The notes under the pieces are model-generated. The model saw nothing but the letters and a program-made list of their open reading frames with translations. It was not told the origin of the DNA and searched no databases. The position numbers were made by a program, and so were the translations under genes. A DNA stretch of 64,000 nt, taken from Desertimonas sp963772825. Its GTDB lineage: Bacteria; Actinomycetota; Acidimicrobiia; Acidimicrobiales; Ilumatobacteraceae. Positions 63,753 through 64,000 of this stretch are shown here, in pieces (position 1 is the first letter of the stretch; the number at the start of each line of letters is the position of its first letter). The stretch covers positions 248,001-312,000 of the forward strand of contig CAVYYX010000017.1 of assembly GCA_963772825.1 (NCBI GenBank). The letters are read 5' to 3'.

Positions 63753-63776
63753 ACGCCGGAGGCATCGCTCCAGCGG

Positions 63777-64000
63777 TCAGCCCCCGAACTCCCTGACGTA
63801 GGTGCCGACCTCGTCGAGAAAGCCGGCCCGTCGCTCGTCGTCGAGCCAGGAGATGAGAAACGAGTTCTCGGCGAGCGTCACCACCTCGGCGCTGCTCAGG
63901 CCAGCGGCCTCGGCCAGCGCCAGGTAGTTGTCGACGATATAGCCACCGAAGTATGCAGGGTCGTCGGAGTTGACGGTGACGCGGACTCCCGAACGCAGCA
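63777..64000 (-). CDS. Adenosine/adenine deaminase family, C-terminal end
   Basis: Only the last ~73 residues are inside the window; the gene enters from the right. VRVTVNSDDPAYFGGYIVDNYLALAEAAGLS carries the metal-binding Asp-Asp of the amidohydrolase motif NSDDP, followed by LAENSFLISWLDDERRAGFL. This matches adenosine deaminase-like adenine aminohydrolases, purine salvage enzymes. The Gly-Gly-Tyr after NSDDPAYF favours the adenine deaminase subgroup. It is convergent with the nuclease gene; the gap is 24 bp. Confidence 0.88.
   Translation of the reverse strand, partial: LRSGVRVTVNSDDPAYFGGYIVDNYLALAEAAGLSSAEVVTLAENSFLISWLDDERRAGFLDEVGTYVREFGG

Noticed and set aside
1..64000. Programmed +1 frameshifting at NTC-G sites as a regulated system
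   Set aside because: Breaks hit unrelated and essential genes, no stop codon or pausing structure marks the sites, and the inserted base cannot be placed exactly; base-level error is simpler.
1..64000. tRNA, rRNA, CRISPR arrays, insertion sequences
   Set aside because: No cloverleaf with T-loop GGTTCRA pattern, no regular repeat-spacer array and no transposase were found by reading.

Overview
The window is high-GC DNA, densely coding on both strands, with many GTG starts and many 4-bp ATGA/GTGA stop-start overlaps. The gene content points to an actinobacterium: an orphan OmpR-type GlnR-like regulator beside glutamine synthetases, a TIGR03086/DinB-fold protein and an Rv2466c-like thioredoxin-fold protein of mycothiol-using bacteria, an actinobacterial-style Tad locus ending in a LysM/BTAD regulator, and a CopC-CopD fusion. 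A placement near Acidimicrobiia is possible, but no rRNA or ribosomal protein marker is present to prove it.

Layout. 1-3957 (minus): osmoprotectant-type binding lipoprotein, a PAP2 phosphatase fused to a kinase-like domain, and an ABC1/UbiB kinase cut by the window edge. 4046-5440: a second PAP2 protein and an alpha/beta hydrolase. 5466-10628: a nitrogen block (GSII, GSI, GlnR-like regulator) divergent from glutamine-dependent NAD synthetase. 10616-13586: MFS transporter, DinB-fold protein, Sufu-like protein and dut. 13734-24137: a complete Tad (Flp pilus) operon from prepilin peptidase to three TadE-like proteins, then a membrane LysM protein and a BTAD regulator. 24239-26542: recR and dnaX. 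26643-35619: CopCD-type protein, ATP-dependent DNA ligase, SIMPL protein, acetyltransferase, an unrecognised protein, hydrolases and a cyclopropane-fatty-acid synthase. 36307-41909: a KimA-like potassium/amino-acid permease with two stand-alone DUF4118 proteins and a KdpDE-like two-component pair. 42819-50242: a P450/alcohol dehydrogenase/PEP-mobile-domain operon, a Rieske-desaturase pair, and MarR/cupin genes. 50382-58126: a cyclase, then a rhamnoside ABC uptake operon with GH78 rhamnosidase and LacI regulator. 58138-64000: small enzymes and the 3' end of an adenine/adenosine deaminase.

Two features cut across the whole window. First, about 28 places need a one-base correction to keep a recognisable protein in frame. 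About 24 of these carry an extra base, and dnaX, tad genes and a ligase are among those hit, so base-level error in the sequence is the likeliest cause. I annotate these as genes, not pseudogenes. Second, several intergenic repeats recur: an ~80-bp GGGCGGC-rich element in three copies, and a GTGTAAGC hairpin in two copies that also supplies the stop codons of two unrelated genes.
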